From: an uncultured Methylococcales bacterium
GTDB taxonomy: Bacteria; Pseudomonadota; Gammaproteobacteria; Methylococcales; Methylomonadaceae
Reading direction: 5' to 3'
Assembly (NCBI GenBank): GCA_903902705.1
Contig: CAIUVX010000128.1
Location: 1-53,498 of the forward strand
Length of the DNA: 53,498 nucleotides
In this document: in pieces, positions 24,851 to 32,942 of the stretch
Layout of the letters: each line of letters starts with the position of its first letter
Position numbering within the stretch: the first letter of the stretch is position 1
Program-made: the position numbers and the translations under genes
Notes under the pieces: generated by a model
The model's database searches: none
The model's input: only the letters and a program-made list of their open reading frames with translations
Told to the model about the DNA's origin: nothing

Positions 24851-27800
24851 ATGACTCCCGAAAAATTCATTCAAACGTGGACTGAAAACGACTTAACCGA
24901 ACGCGCAGGCGCACAAGGTTTTATCGAAGATTTATGTGAACTATTAAACATCGACAAGCCGCGTAGTTCCGCTGATTTTTGCTACGAAAAAGGTGCGATA
25001 AAAGACAGTGGCACACAAGGCTGGGCAGATGTATGGAAGCGCGATCATTTTGGCTGGGAAAACAAAAAGCCCAACAGCAATCTCAAAAAAGCCTTGGCAC
25101 AACTGCGCGAATATTCAGGCAATCTGGGCAATCCACCGTTGCTGATTGTCTGTGACCGTGAACGTATTGAAATTCATACCGCCTTTCGTGGCTATCCCGA
25201 TGAACCGCGCACTGTTCGCTTATCAGACATTAACGAAACTAAAAACCTGCAAATTTTACGTTGGGTTTTTACTGACCCCGACAAACTCAAGCCCACAAAA
25301 TCCAACGCCGCGATTACTGCCGAAGCAGCAGAAAAATTTTCCAAGATAGCGGACATCATGCGACAGCGCGGTATCAAACCGCAAGTGGTCGCGCATTTTT
25401 TAACCCAGTGCATTTTTTGTATGTTTGCCGAAGACGAAGGCTTATTACACAACAGCCCGACCGAAGACAGCCGTATTTTTGCCAATCTTTTAAAAGTCTC
25501 ACGCATTAATCCGCCTAAAGCCCTGCGTTGTCTGCAAAATTTATTCACCGCCATGCAGAAAAAAGACGGGCTTTATGGCAGTGATGATATTGCGTGGTTT
25601 AATGGCGGCTTGTTTAATGTTATTGATATTCCTGAATTAACACTGGATGAAGTGGGTCGGCTATACCGAGCGGCTGAGGAATTAGATTGGCGAGCCATAG
25701 ACCCTACTATTTTTGGCACCCTGTTTGAGCGAGGACTTGACCCGAACTGTCGTGCGCAATTGGGCGCACATTACACCGATGCCGCCACCATTAATAAACT
25801 CATTGAACCGCTGATTATCAAACCCTTAAGCGCAAAATGGCAGGACGTTAAAGCCGTTTTGCAACACGCGCAGGGCAAAGCCAAAAAATCCGATGACTAC
25901 AAAATAGCGTTAGCGGCGTATCAAAATTACCTGAACGAACTGCACGATTTTCGGGTATTGGATGCAGCCTGTGGGTCGGGCAATTTTCTTTATTTGGCTT
26001 TACACGCGCTGAAAGATTTAGAACACCGCGCTCAATTAGACGCTGAACAATTAGGTTTTGAGAAAAAAATTCTCATCGGCACGGGAACGCAAAATGTTTT
26101 AGGCATAGAAACCAACGAATACGCCGCTGAATTAGCGCGTGTCACCGTATGGATTGGGGATATTCAATGGTGTACCCGCAACGGTAAACCGCTGACTAAA
26201 AATCCGATTTTGCGTAGTTTGAGTGGTATTGAACATCGAGACGCGCTTATTAATGAAGACGGCACAGAAGCACAATGGGCGGCGGCGGATGTAATTATTG
26301 GTAATCCGCCGTTTTTGGGGCAACGATTTCAACTTAAAGAACTTGGCGAAACTTACATGAAAACGTTGCGTTCTTGTTATGCAGGTAGAATTTCAGGTAA
26401 CGCTGATTTAGTCTGCTACTGGTTTGATAAAGCGCGAGTACACATTGAACAAGGAAAAACCAAAGTAGCGGGATTTGTGTCTACCAACTCCATACGCGGC
26501 GGCGCGAATCGCACCGTGTTGGATAATATTTGTAAAACCCACCCCATTTTTGAAGCGTGGTCGGATGAAAACTGGTTTGATAACGGCACAGCGGTACGGG
26601 TGTCGTTGGTGTGTTTTGGTGATAACAGGAGTACAAACCTAGGTTTGTACTCCAACGCACCCTCTAAAACTGTTATTGATACAACAGATTTTTCCGTTCG
26701 TCCTGAGCTTGTCGAAGGACTAATGGAAAAATCCGAAACCAGCAACGTTAAGCCGTCCATGCTTCGACAAGCTCAGCACGAACGGCTTAACGTTGCAACC
26801 CCGATGCGCCTAAACGGTCAAGCTGTTGCCTTGATTCATACTGATTTAACGGCAGGAAACGGTGAAGTGGGCATGGATTTATCCATTGCCAAGTCGTTAC
26901 AAGAAAATATTGATACCGCGTATTCGGGTTTTAAAATGAACGGGGCTTTTGATATTGACGGCAATATTGCCAGAAAATGGCTGACATTACCAAACCCCCA
27001 TAATTTACCCAATAGCAAAGTTATTCGACCTTATTCTAACGCCAAAGATATTACCTCAAGAGATAGAGGGCAGTATGTTATTGACTTTACAGGCATGAGC
27101 AAAGAGGAAGCTTGCTTATTTGAAATGCCATTTGACTGGGTTGAAAAAGAAGTAAAACCCAAAAGAATGGAAAAACGCGAAGAAAAATTACAAAAAGATT
27201 ACTGGTTACATGAGCGTCCAAGACCCGCCATGAACAACGCTATTAACGGCTTAAAACGGTTTATAGCGACACCAATGGTTTCCAAATATAGGCTTTTTGT
27301 TTGGCTACCTGAAATAAAAACCCCTGAAAACGCTGCTATTGTTATCGCCCGTGCCGATGACACCACCTTCGGTATTCTTCATTCCCGCTTTCACGAACTA
27401 TGGGCGTTAGGCTTATGCACATGGCTAGGCAAAGGTAACGACCCACGCTACACCCCAACTACCTGCTTTGAAACCTTCCCGTTTCCAACAGGCTTAACCC
27501 CAGCCGATACCGCGAATAATCAGGAATCAAAACTCATGAGTTTTGACTCCCCCATAGCCGCGCCTGTTACTCATCCAGACACACTTGCTCATGCCAACGC
27601 TATCGCCGAAGCCGCGTTTAAACTCAATCAACTGCGCGAAAACTGGCTTAATCCAACGGAATGGGTGCAGTGGATTATTACCCCAGAAGAAGAAAAAGCA
27701 GGTTTCCCCCAACGTCCAAAAGCCAAAGCGGGATTTGAAGACTTGTTGAAAAAACGTACTCTTACCAACCTCTACAACGCCAGACCTGCGTGGTTAAACA

Positions 27801-27934
27801 CAGCCCACCACGTTGTCGATAAAGCCGTTGCTAACGCTTACGGTTGGGATGATTACACGCCAGAAATGACGGATGCAGAAATTTTACAACGCCTATTAAA
27901 ACTCAACACACACGCCATTACTGCCCACAGTTAA
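24851..27934 (+). CDS. single-chain restriction-modification enzyme (MmeI-like, type IIG/IIL)
   Basis: The 1027-residue protein combines endonuclease and adenine-methyltransferase parts. Near residues 56-72, ADVWKRDHFGWENKK gives a D...ExK nuclease-type motif. A helical connector follows. SAM motif I is LDAACGSGNFLYLA (about 368) and the catalytic motif IV is IIGNPPFLG (about 482). The target-recognition region and C-terminal block lie beyond about 690. About 60 residues (roughly 590-650) between VRVSLVCFG and RLNGQAVA are repeat-derived, from a 26-bp palindrome plus CCGTTCG-type arms kept in frame. The start at 24851 avoids the upstream repeat. It appears self-contained, with no separate specificity subunit. 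Confidence 0.88.
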   Translation: MTPEKFIQTWTENDLTERAGAQGFIEDLCELLNIDKPRSSADFCYEKGAIKDSGTQGWADVWKRDHFGWENKKPNSNLKKALAQLREYSGNLGNPPLLIVCDRERIEIHTAFRGYPDEPRTVRLSDINETKNLQILRWVFTDPDKLKPTKSNAAITAEAAEKFSKIADIMRQRGIKPQVVAHFLTQCIFCMFAEDEGLLHNSPTEDSRIFANLLKVSRINPPKALRCLQNLFTAMQKKDGLYGSDDIAWFNGGLFNVIDIPELTLDEVGRLYRAAEELDWRAIDPTIFGTLFERGLDPNCRAQLGAHYTDAATINKLIEPLIIKPLSAKWQDVKAVLQHAQGKAKKSDDYKIALAAYQNYLNELHDFRVLDAACGSGNFLYLALHALKDLEHRAQLDAEQLGFEKKILIGTGTQNVLGIETNEYAAELARVTVWIGDIQWCTRNGKPLTKNPILRSLSGIEHRDALINEDGTEAQWAAADVIIGNPPFLGQRFQLKELGETYMKTLRSCYAGRISGNADLVCYWFDKARVHIEQGKTKVAGFVSTNSIRGGANRTVLDNICKTHPIFEAWSDENWFDNGTAVRVSLVCFGDNRSTNLGLYSNAPSKTVIDTTDFSVRPELVEGLMEKSETSNVKPSMLRQAQHERLNVATPMRLNGQAVALIHTDLTAGNGEVGMDLSIAKSLQENIDTAYSGFKMNGAFDIDGNIARKWLTLPNPHNLPNSKVIRPYSNAKDITSRDRGQYVIDFTGMSKEEACLFEMPFDWVEKEVKPKRMEKREEKLQKDYWLHERPRPAMNNAINGLKRFIATPMVSKYRLFVWLPEIKTPENAAIVIARADDTTFGILHSRFHELWALGLCTWLGKGNDPRYTPTTCFETFPFPTGLTPADTANNQESKLMSFDSPIAAPVTHPDTLAHANAIAEAAFKLNQLRENWLNPTEWVQWIITPEEEKAGFPQRPKAKAGFEDLLKKRTLTNLYNARPAWLNTAHHVVDKAVANAYGWDDYTPEMTDAEILQRLLKLNTHAITAHS
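26628..26653. repeat. perfect 26-bp palindrome inside the restriction-methylation gene
   Basis: GGAGTACAAACCT followed directly by its reverse complement AGGTTTGTACTCC, with no loop. It encodes about residues 593-601 of the enzyme. Related palindromes with the same outer bases occur at 34796-34820 (one-base loop) and 51004-51022 (GTACAAGC/GCTTGTAC), both in noncoding DNA. Confidence 0.9.
26689..26797 (+). repeat. CCGTTCG-type repeat arms, in frame in the restriction-methylation gene (copy D)
   Basis: TTCCGTTCGTCCTGAGCTTG through TCGAAGGAC (26694-26720), and CTTCGACAAGCTCAGCACGA followed by ACGG, are the two arms known from copies A, B and E. They are separated by about 40 bp and an inner GTTAAGCCGT/ACGGCTTAAC pair. 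The arms translate as SVRPELVEG and LRQAQHERL, peptides characteristic of this repeat when it is read through in proteins. Confidence 0.85.
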
Positions 27935-27950
27935 GGATTTTTCCGTTCGT

Positions 27951-28010
27951 TCTTAGACAAAACTTAGCGCGAACGGTTTTATAATCGTTTTATTGTGCGT
28001 TAGCTCTATA
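27951..28010 (+). repeat. reduced CCGTTCG-type repeat, copy C
   Basis: CCGTTCGTTCTTAGACAAAA, CTTAGCGCGAACGG and TTTTATTGTGCGTTAGCT keep the outer arms and right end, but the internal AGCTTGTCGA stem has been lost. Its right end GCACAATAAAA/GCGTTAGCT is the mirror of copy B's, so the restriction-methylation gene is bracketed by inverted copies about 3.3 kb apart. Confidence 0.75.
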
Positions 28011-28130
28011 TCTAATTATTGAATAGTGCTATCGAATATCATCGTTTTATTAAAAATATCCAGCTGTTTATGATGTGCCTCAACAAGAAAGAAGGCTAAA
28101 ACGCCTCCACTAACTTAAGAGAGTAACATC

Positions 28131-29672
28131 ATGAAAAATTTCCAGCGTACCGCGTTATTAAGCGCGATTAATCTTGCGTTAATCGGTATTCCCACTGCTC
28201 ACGCGGCTGATAGCAAAGCGTTGGAGCAACGTATTCACGAATTAGAAAGTCGATTAAAAAAATTTGAAAACTTGGAAAGTCGGTTAGAAAAATTTGAAGC
28301 CGCTAATAATAAAGCTGCCTCTGTTGCTACAGCCACACCTGAGGTTGAAAAACTCAACAGCAAAATTAATACCTTGGAACGTAAGCTGGAAGTACAGGAT
28401 GAAGTAACAACCGCCAATAGTAAAAGAACACCGATTATTGACGCAGGTGAAGGTGGTTTTAGAATTACTTCGGCTGATAAAGCACACCAGCTGAGAATAC
28501 GCGGCGCGGCGCAAGTTGATAATAAAACTTTTTCTGAAGACAATGGTAAGTTGACTGATACCTTTGATCTTAAACAAGCGCGGGTTTGGATTGAAGGTTA
28601 TGTCTTTAAAGATATATTTTTCAAAATCATGCCTGACTTCGCGGCAAGCGGCAATATTATCCCCGATGCCTATATTGATTATGCCTACCACCCTGCTGCC
28701 AGTTTATTGGTCGGTAAATTCAAGCCCGCAATCAGTCTTGAACGCTTGCAAGGTGACTCTGATGGTACGTTCTTAGAACGTGCGTTTCCAACGTATTTAG
28801 CAAGCAATCGGGATGTCGGTGTTCAGTTACATGGTGGCTTTGATTTTACAGGACATAAAGCCGAAAAAGTGGCAGGACCGATTGACACTAAAAATCAACT
28901 GACTTATCAAATAGGTGCGTTTAATGGATCGGGGGATGACGGTAGTCCCAATAATAATGCAGCGGATACCAATGACAATAAAGAATTTGTGGCGCGTGTT
29001 TTTGCACAGCCATTTCAACACACAGGTTATTCGTGGGCAGAAGGTCTAGGATTCGGGGTTGCAGGTAGTTTTTCCAATGCTAACGGGCAAGCTCTTAAAA
29101 ATCAAGCCACACCGATTGGGCGCAACACTTATCTAAATTACGCCAACACTATCAGAACGGGTGCTGCCGCGCCTGTGGCTGACGGCGGTGCTTATCGGAT
29201 TTATCCACAAGCTTATTGGTACGCTGGACCATTTGGATTGATGGGCGAATATGCACTGTCATCACAACGTCTAGCAGGAACAACCAGTGCGGGTAGAAGC
29301 GCGGTTATCAAACAAAACAACAAAGCATGGCAAGTATTAGCGTCTTATGTTGTCACAGGTGAAGACAATAGTTTTGGTGCGATAAAACCGATTCAAAAAT
29401 TTGATCCGTTAAATGGAACATGGGGCGCGTTACAACTTGCTGCCCGTTGGACTGAAATGAATATAGATAACAATACCTTCTTATTCATTAATCCAAATAG
29501 CTCGGCTGGCAGAGCCAGCGCGTGGACAGTGGGTGCAAACTGGATTCTTAACAGTAACGCCCTGATTCGCGCCGATTATGAAAATGTACATTTTGCTGGT
29601 GGTGGCGGTTTGGTAAATCAAAACCGTAATGCTGAACAAGTGTTTGCAACGCGCTTTCAACTGTCTTTTTAA
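28131..29672 (+). CDS. OprO/OprP-type outer-membrane porin
   Basis: The 513-residue protein has a signal peptide (cut after about AHA, residue 25), an N-terminal coiled-coil segment (about 28-95: LEQRIHELESRLKKFENLES and KLNSKINTLERKLEVQDE) and a long beta-rich barrel region ending in Phe (ATRFQLSF), as outer-membrane proteins do. FRITSADKAHQLRIRGAAQV and the following LKQARVWIEGYVFKDIFFK match phosphate-selective porins. The anion preference is inferred; standing before a sulfate-binding protein, it may admit sulfate or phosphate. The ribosome site AAGAGAG lies before the ATG. Confidence 0.88.
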   Translation: MKNFQRTALLSAINLALIGIPTAHAADSKALEQRIHELESRLKKFENLESRLEKFEAANNKAASVATATPEVEKLNSKINTLERKLEVQDEVTTANSKRTPIIDAGEGGFRITSADKAHQLRIRGAAQVDNKTFSEDNGKLTDTFDLKQARVWIEGYVFKDIFFKIMPDFAASGNIIPDAYIDYAYHPAASLLVGKFKPAISLERLQGDSDGTFLERAFPTYLASNRDVGVQLHGGFDFTGHKAEKVAGPIDTKNQLTYQIGAFNGSGDDGSPNNNAADTNDNKEFVARVFAQPFQHTGYSWAEGLGFGVAGSFSNANGQALKNQATPIGRNTYLNYANTIRTGAAAPVADGGAYRIYPQAYWYAGPFGLMGEYALSSQRLAGTTSAGRSAVIKQNNKAWQVLASYVVTGEDNSFGAIKPIQKFDPLNGTWGALQLAARWTEMNIDNNTFLFINPNSSAGRASAWTVGANWILNSNALIRADYENVHFAGGGGLVNQNRNAEQVFATRFQLSF

Positions 29673-29678
29673 TTTTAC

Positions 29679-29708
29679 GACTGCCAGTCATGCAAGGACT
29701 GGCAGTCG
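29679..29708. repeat. palindrome between porin and sulfate-binding protein genes
   Basis: CGACTGCCAGTC-atgcaa-GACTGGCAGTCG is a 12-bp perfect stem. It uses the same CTGCCAGTCC arms as the palindrome-plus-tail repeat but lacks the conserved tail. It may terminate or attenuate transcription between the two genes, although it has no T-run. Confidence 0.8.
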
Positions 29709-29738
29709 TTTATCAACTTACTCAAGGAACACTGAATT

Positions 29739-30749
29739 ATGAAAACTCCATTTAAACGCCTTATATTAGCCACCGCGCTAAGCGTTGTCGCGGCTATCGC
29801 CCATCAGGCACAGGCGGCGGATATTACTTTACTCAATGTGTCTTATGACCCAACGCGTGAGTTATACAAAGAATACAACACGCTATTCGCTAAACATTGG
29901 AAAGAAAAAACGGGCGACAATGTCACCGTTAATCAATCACATGGCGGCAGTGGTAAGCAAGCTCGCGCCGTGTTAGATGGCTTAGAAGCGGATGTGGTGA
30001 CGCTGGGATTGGGCTATGACGTAGACCAGTTGTATAAAAGAGCCAAATTGATTCCAGAGAATTGGCAAACTTTACTGCCTAATAACAGCTCGCCTTATAC
30101 CTCAACCATCATTTTTTTAGTGCGCAAAGGCAATCCTAAAGCGATTAAAGATTGGGATGATTTAGTTAAAGACGGTGTCAGTGTAGTGACCCCGAATCCA
30201 AAAACTTCAGGTGGCGCACGTTGGAATTATTTAGCCGCATGGGGATATGCTCTTAAGCATAACAATAATGACGAAGCCGCCGCTAAAGCTTTTCTGACCA
30301 AGTTATTCAAAAATGCAGCGGTACTTGACACTGGTGCGAGAGGTTCAACAACCAGTTTTGCTGAACGCCAAATCGGTGACGTGTTAATCACTTGGGAAAA
30401 CGAAGCGCATTTAGTGTTAAAAGAGTTTGGTGCGGATAAATATGAAATTGTTAATCCATCGCTAAGTATTCTGGCAGAACCCCCCGTCGCCGTAGTGGAA
30501 GATGTAGCGCGTAAACACGGTACTACTGAAGCGGCAACTGAGTATTTAACCTATTTGTATAGCAAAGAAGGTCAAGACGTTATCGCTAAAAACTTTTATC
30601 GTCCCTCTGATAAAGAAATTGCTGCGAAATATGCGGCACAATTCCCCGCTATAGAATTAGTCAACATCACTAATTTTGGTGGTTGGGATAAAGCTCAGGA
30701 AAAACATTTTGCCGATGATGGCGTGTTTGATCAGATTTATGGACATTGA
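29739..30749 (+). CDS. sbp: periplasmic sulfate-binding protein of an ABC transporter
   Basis: The 336-residue protein has a cleavable signal peptide (to about HQAQA, residue 26). The mature start [20 protein letters not shown] is diagnostic of Sbp/CysP. Further signatures are [40 protein letters not shown] and YRPSD near the end. It captures sulfate for import. The permease and ATPase genes (cysT, cysW, cysA) are not adjacent and must be elsewhere. Its place before serine acetyltransferase and the encapsulated desulfurase makes this a sulfur-related block. Confidence 0.95.
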   Translation: MKTPFKRLILATALSVVAAIAHQAQAADITLLNVSYDPTRELYKEYNTLFAKHWKEKTGDNVTVNQSHGGSGKQARAVLDGLEADVVTLGLGYDVDQLYKRAKLIPENWQTLLPNNSSPYTSTIIFLVRKGNPKAIKDWDDLVKDGVSVVTPNPKTSGGARWNYLAAWGYALKHNNNDEAAAKAFLTKLFKNAAVLDTGARGSTTSFAERQIGDVLITWENEAHLVLKEFGADKYEIVNPSLSILAEPPVAVVEDVARKHGTTEAATEYLTYLYSKEGQDVIAKNFYRPSDKEIAAKYAAQFPAIELVNITNFGGWDKAQEKHFADDGVFDQIYGH

Positions 30750-30852
30750 TTTTTTGTAACTGCTCGACTCCTACCTCGAGGGGTAGAGATTTTTTTCCTC
30801 TAACCCCTCTTTTTTAAAAGAGTAAGTTACATGAATTAAGAGGTTTTTTCCG

Positions 30853-31791
30853 ATGATAAGAAGTGATAACAACTGGGGCATAGACAGCTTAGTTATAAGC
30901 TTACGCGAGGTGCGAGTGCAATCTTTGGAGACACGCCACCGCCGCGATAAACCACCTAAGTTGCCCCAGCGTAAAGAATTGCGCAATGTAGTTGATGGTT
31001 TGAGTGCGGTGTTGTTTCCCAATCGTTTGGGTTTACCCGACATCAATGACGAAGGCATTGACTATTTTGTTGGGCATACCCTCGATACCGCATTACGCAC
31101 ATTACAACAACAGATTCGCCGTGAGCTGGTTTTTGTTGCGGAACAAAATCACGCGGTGACGCACAACATGGATAGTCGCGCTAACCATATTACACGCGCT
31201 TTTGCCGAACAATTGCCGAGTGTCAGGAAGTTACTGGACACTGATATAACGGCTGCCTATCAAGGCGATCCTGCGGCTCACAGTCCAGATGAAGCTTTGG
31301 TTTGCTACCCTGGTATTGTCGCCATGACACATCATCGACTAGCACACAATCTCTATTTATTGGGTGTGCCACTAATTGCTCGCATGATAACGGAACTTGC
31401 CCATTCTGCAACAGGTATAGACATACACCCTGGTGCAAAAATTGGTGAAAGTTTCTTTATCGATCACGGTACAGGTGTTGTCATTGGTGAAACAGCAATT
31501 ATTGGGCGACACGTTCGTTTGTATCAAGCTGTCACTTTGGGCGCGAAACGTTTTGATATGGAAGAAGATGGGTCGTTGGTGAAGGGCAATGATCGCCATC
31601 CTATCGTCGAAGATGATGTCGTGATTTATGCAGGCGCGACAATTTTAGGACGTATCACTATCGGACAAGGTTCAACCATTGGCGGTAATGTCTGGCTCAC
31701 TCACAGTGTGCCACCTAACAGCCATATTACACAGGCACAAGTGCGCAGTGAATTGGCGACACCTGTACATCATGCAAAAGCACAAAGCTAG
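30853..31791 (+). CDS. epsC: serine O-acetyltransferase, EpsC-type
   Basis: The enzyme makes O-acetylserine, the carbon skeleton for cysteine. The 312-residue protein has a helical N-terminal domain (1-180) and a left-handed beta-helix of hexapeptide repeats (about 190-280: IDIHPGAKIGESFFIDHGTG, VVIGETAIIGRHVRLYQAVT), with catalytic-type His residues in DIHPGA and DHGTG. It is longer than E. coli CysE and matches the EpsC form that neighbours family 2A encapsulins in many bacteria. The preceding gap (30750-30852) has an inverted repeat CTACCTCGAGGGGTAG. A palindrome follows at 31799. Confidence 0.92.
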   Translation: MIRSDNNWGIDSLVISLREVRVQSLETRHRRDKPPKLPQRKELRNVVDGLSAVLFPNRLGLPDINDEGIDYFVGHTLDTALRTLQQQIRRELVFVAEQNHAVTHNMDSRANHITRAFAEQLPSVRKLLDTDITAAYQGDPAAHSPDEALVCYPGIVAMTHHRLAHNLYLLGVPLIARMITELAHSATGIDIHPGAKIGESFFIDHGTGVVIGETAIIGRHVRLYQAVTLGAKRFDMEEDGSLVKGNDRHPIVEDDVVIYAGATILGRITIGQGSTIGGNVWLTHSVPPNSHITQAQVRSELATPVHHAKAQS

Positions 31792-31798
31792 GTTCAAT

Positions 31799-31814
31799 CA
31801 CCTATTAATAGGTG
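31799..31814. terminator. 16-bp perfect palindrome after epsC
   Basis: CACCTATTAATAGGTG begins eight bases after the epsC stop and is followed by TTTCAC. It could act as a weak intrinsic terminator or, as a symmetric site, as an operator. The short T-run makes strong termination doubtful. Confidence 0.4.
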
Positions 31815-31860
31815 TTTCACACAGCATGAAATAGTTAAAAATAGCCAATAAATACATTGG

Positions 31861-31922
31861 TATATCTGTTTATTGCATATCACTTTCAATGGTATATCTG
31901 TTTATTGTATATCTGTTTATTG
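31861..31922. promoter_or_regulatory. three 15-bp direct repeats upstream of the encapsulin gene
   Basis: TATATCTGTTTATTG occurs identically at 31861-31875, 31893-31907 and 31908-31922, the last two in tandem. They lie 103-164 bp before the encapsulin ATG in an AT-rich leader that also contains further TATTG runs. Exact repetition at this position suggests a regulator-binding array or a recent tandem duplication. No regulator family can be named from the sequence. Confidence 0.6.
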
Positions 31923-32024
31923 ATATTGCTTTTCATATTACCAATCACCTACTATGGTCGTGCTAACCTATTTATAGCAGAGCATAACAATTTTTTAATA
32001 ACCATCAAATTATAGGAAAAAACC

Positions 32025-32942
32025 ATGACTGATATTCATGATGCTCATACTGCACTTGGCGATGTCGCTGCGCGTACACTAGCCAATGCCACCAAAACTG
32101 TCCCCATGCTATCAACCATCACACCCCGTTGGTTGACGCATTTATTGCAATGGGTACCTGTTGAAGCGGGTATTTATCGCGTCAACAAAGCTAAAAATGA
32201 AGCGGGTATTACCGTTGATTGCTCCAGTCTCGATGAAAAAATATTGCCACAAACCTTTGTCGATTATGAAGAATGGGGTCGCGAATACCGCTTGAATGCA
32301 GTCAACACTGTACTGGATGTACATACTCGCGTATCTGATTTGTACAGCAGTCCGCATAATCAAATTCATGAACAATTACGCTTGACCATTGAAACTATCA
32401 AAGAACGTCAAGAAAGTGAATTAATTAATAATGCAGAATACGGCTTACTGAACAATGTCGCGCCTGCGTTTAAAGTACAAACCCGCAACGGTTCACCAAC
32501 ACCTGACGATTTAGACGAATTGATTGCCCGCGTGTGGAAAGAACCTGCGTTTTTCTTAGCACATCCTCGTGCAATTGCCGCGTTTGGTCGTGAAGCCACG
32601 CGCCGTGGTACACCACCACCTACCGTTACTTTATTCGGTTCGCAATTTTTAACATGGCGCGGTATTCCATTAATTCCAACGGACAAATTGCTTGTCACCA
32701 ACGGCAAAACCAACATTCTGTTATTACGCACTGGCGAAAGTCGTCAAGGTGTAGTCGGTTTGTATCAACCGAATTTAACAGGCGAATTAACAATGGGCTT
32801 ATCAGTCCGTTTCATGGGCATTAACCACAGAGCGATTGCCTCGTATTTGGTGTCTTTGTACTGCTCATTAGCGGTATTGACTGAAGATGCACTGGGTGTG
32901 TTGGAGAATGTCGAAGTAGGCAACTACTATGACTACAAATAA
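32025..32942 (+). CDS. family 2A encapsulin shell protein (SrpI-like)
   Basis: The 305-residue protein matches the family 2A encapsulin SrpI of Synechococcus over its whole length. Recalled conserved blocks include DVAARTLANATKTVP, STITPRWLTHLLQWVPVEAG, TTVLDVHTRVSDLYSSPH (here NTVLDVHTRVSDLYSSPH), EQLRLTIETIKERQESELI, TPDDLDELIARVWKEPAFFL, TLFGSQFLTWRGIPLIP and FMGINHRAIASYLVSLYC. It has the HK97-like phage-capsid fold and assembles an icosahedral protein compartment. No cyclic-nucleotide-binding insert is present, so it is type 2A and not 2B. It overlaps the desulfurase gene by 14 bases, which couples shell and cargo translation. Confidence 0.95.
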   Translation: MTDIHDAHTALGDVAARTLANATKTVPMLSTITPRWLTHLLQWVPVEAGIYRVNKAKNEAGITVDCSSLDEKILPQTFVDYEEWGREYRLNAVNTVLDVHTRVSDLYSSPHNQIHEQLRLTIETIKERQESELINNAEYGLLNNVAPAFKVQTRNGSPTPDDLDELIARVWKEPAFFLAHPRAIAAFGREATRRGTPPPTVTLFGSQFLTWRGIPLIPTDKLLVTNGKTNILLLRTGESRQGVVGLYQPNLTGELTMGLSVRFMGINHRAIASYLVSLYCSLAVLTEDALGVLENVEVGNYYDYK

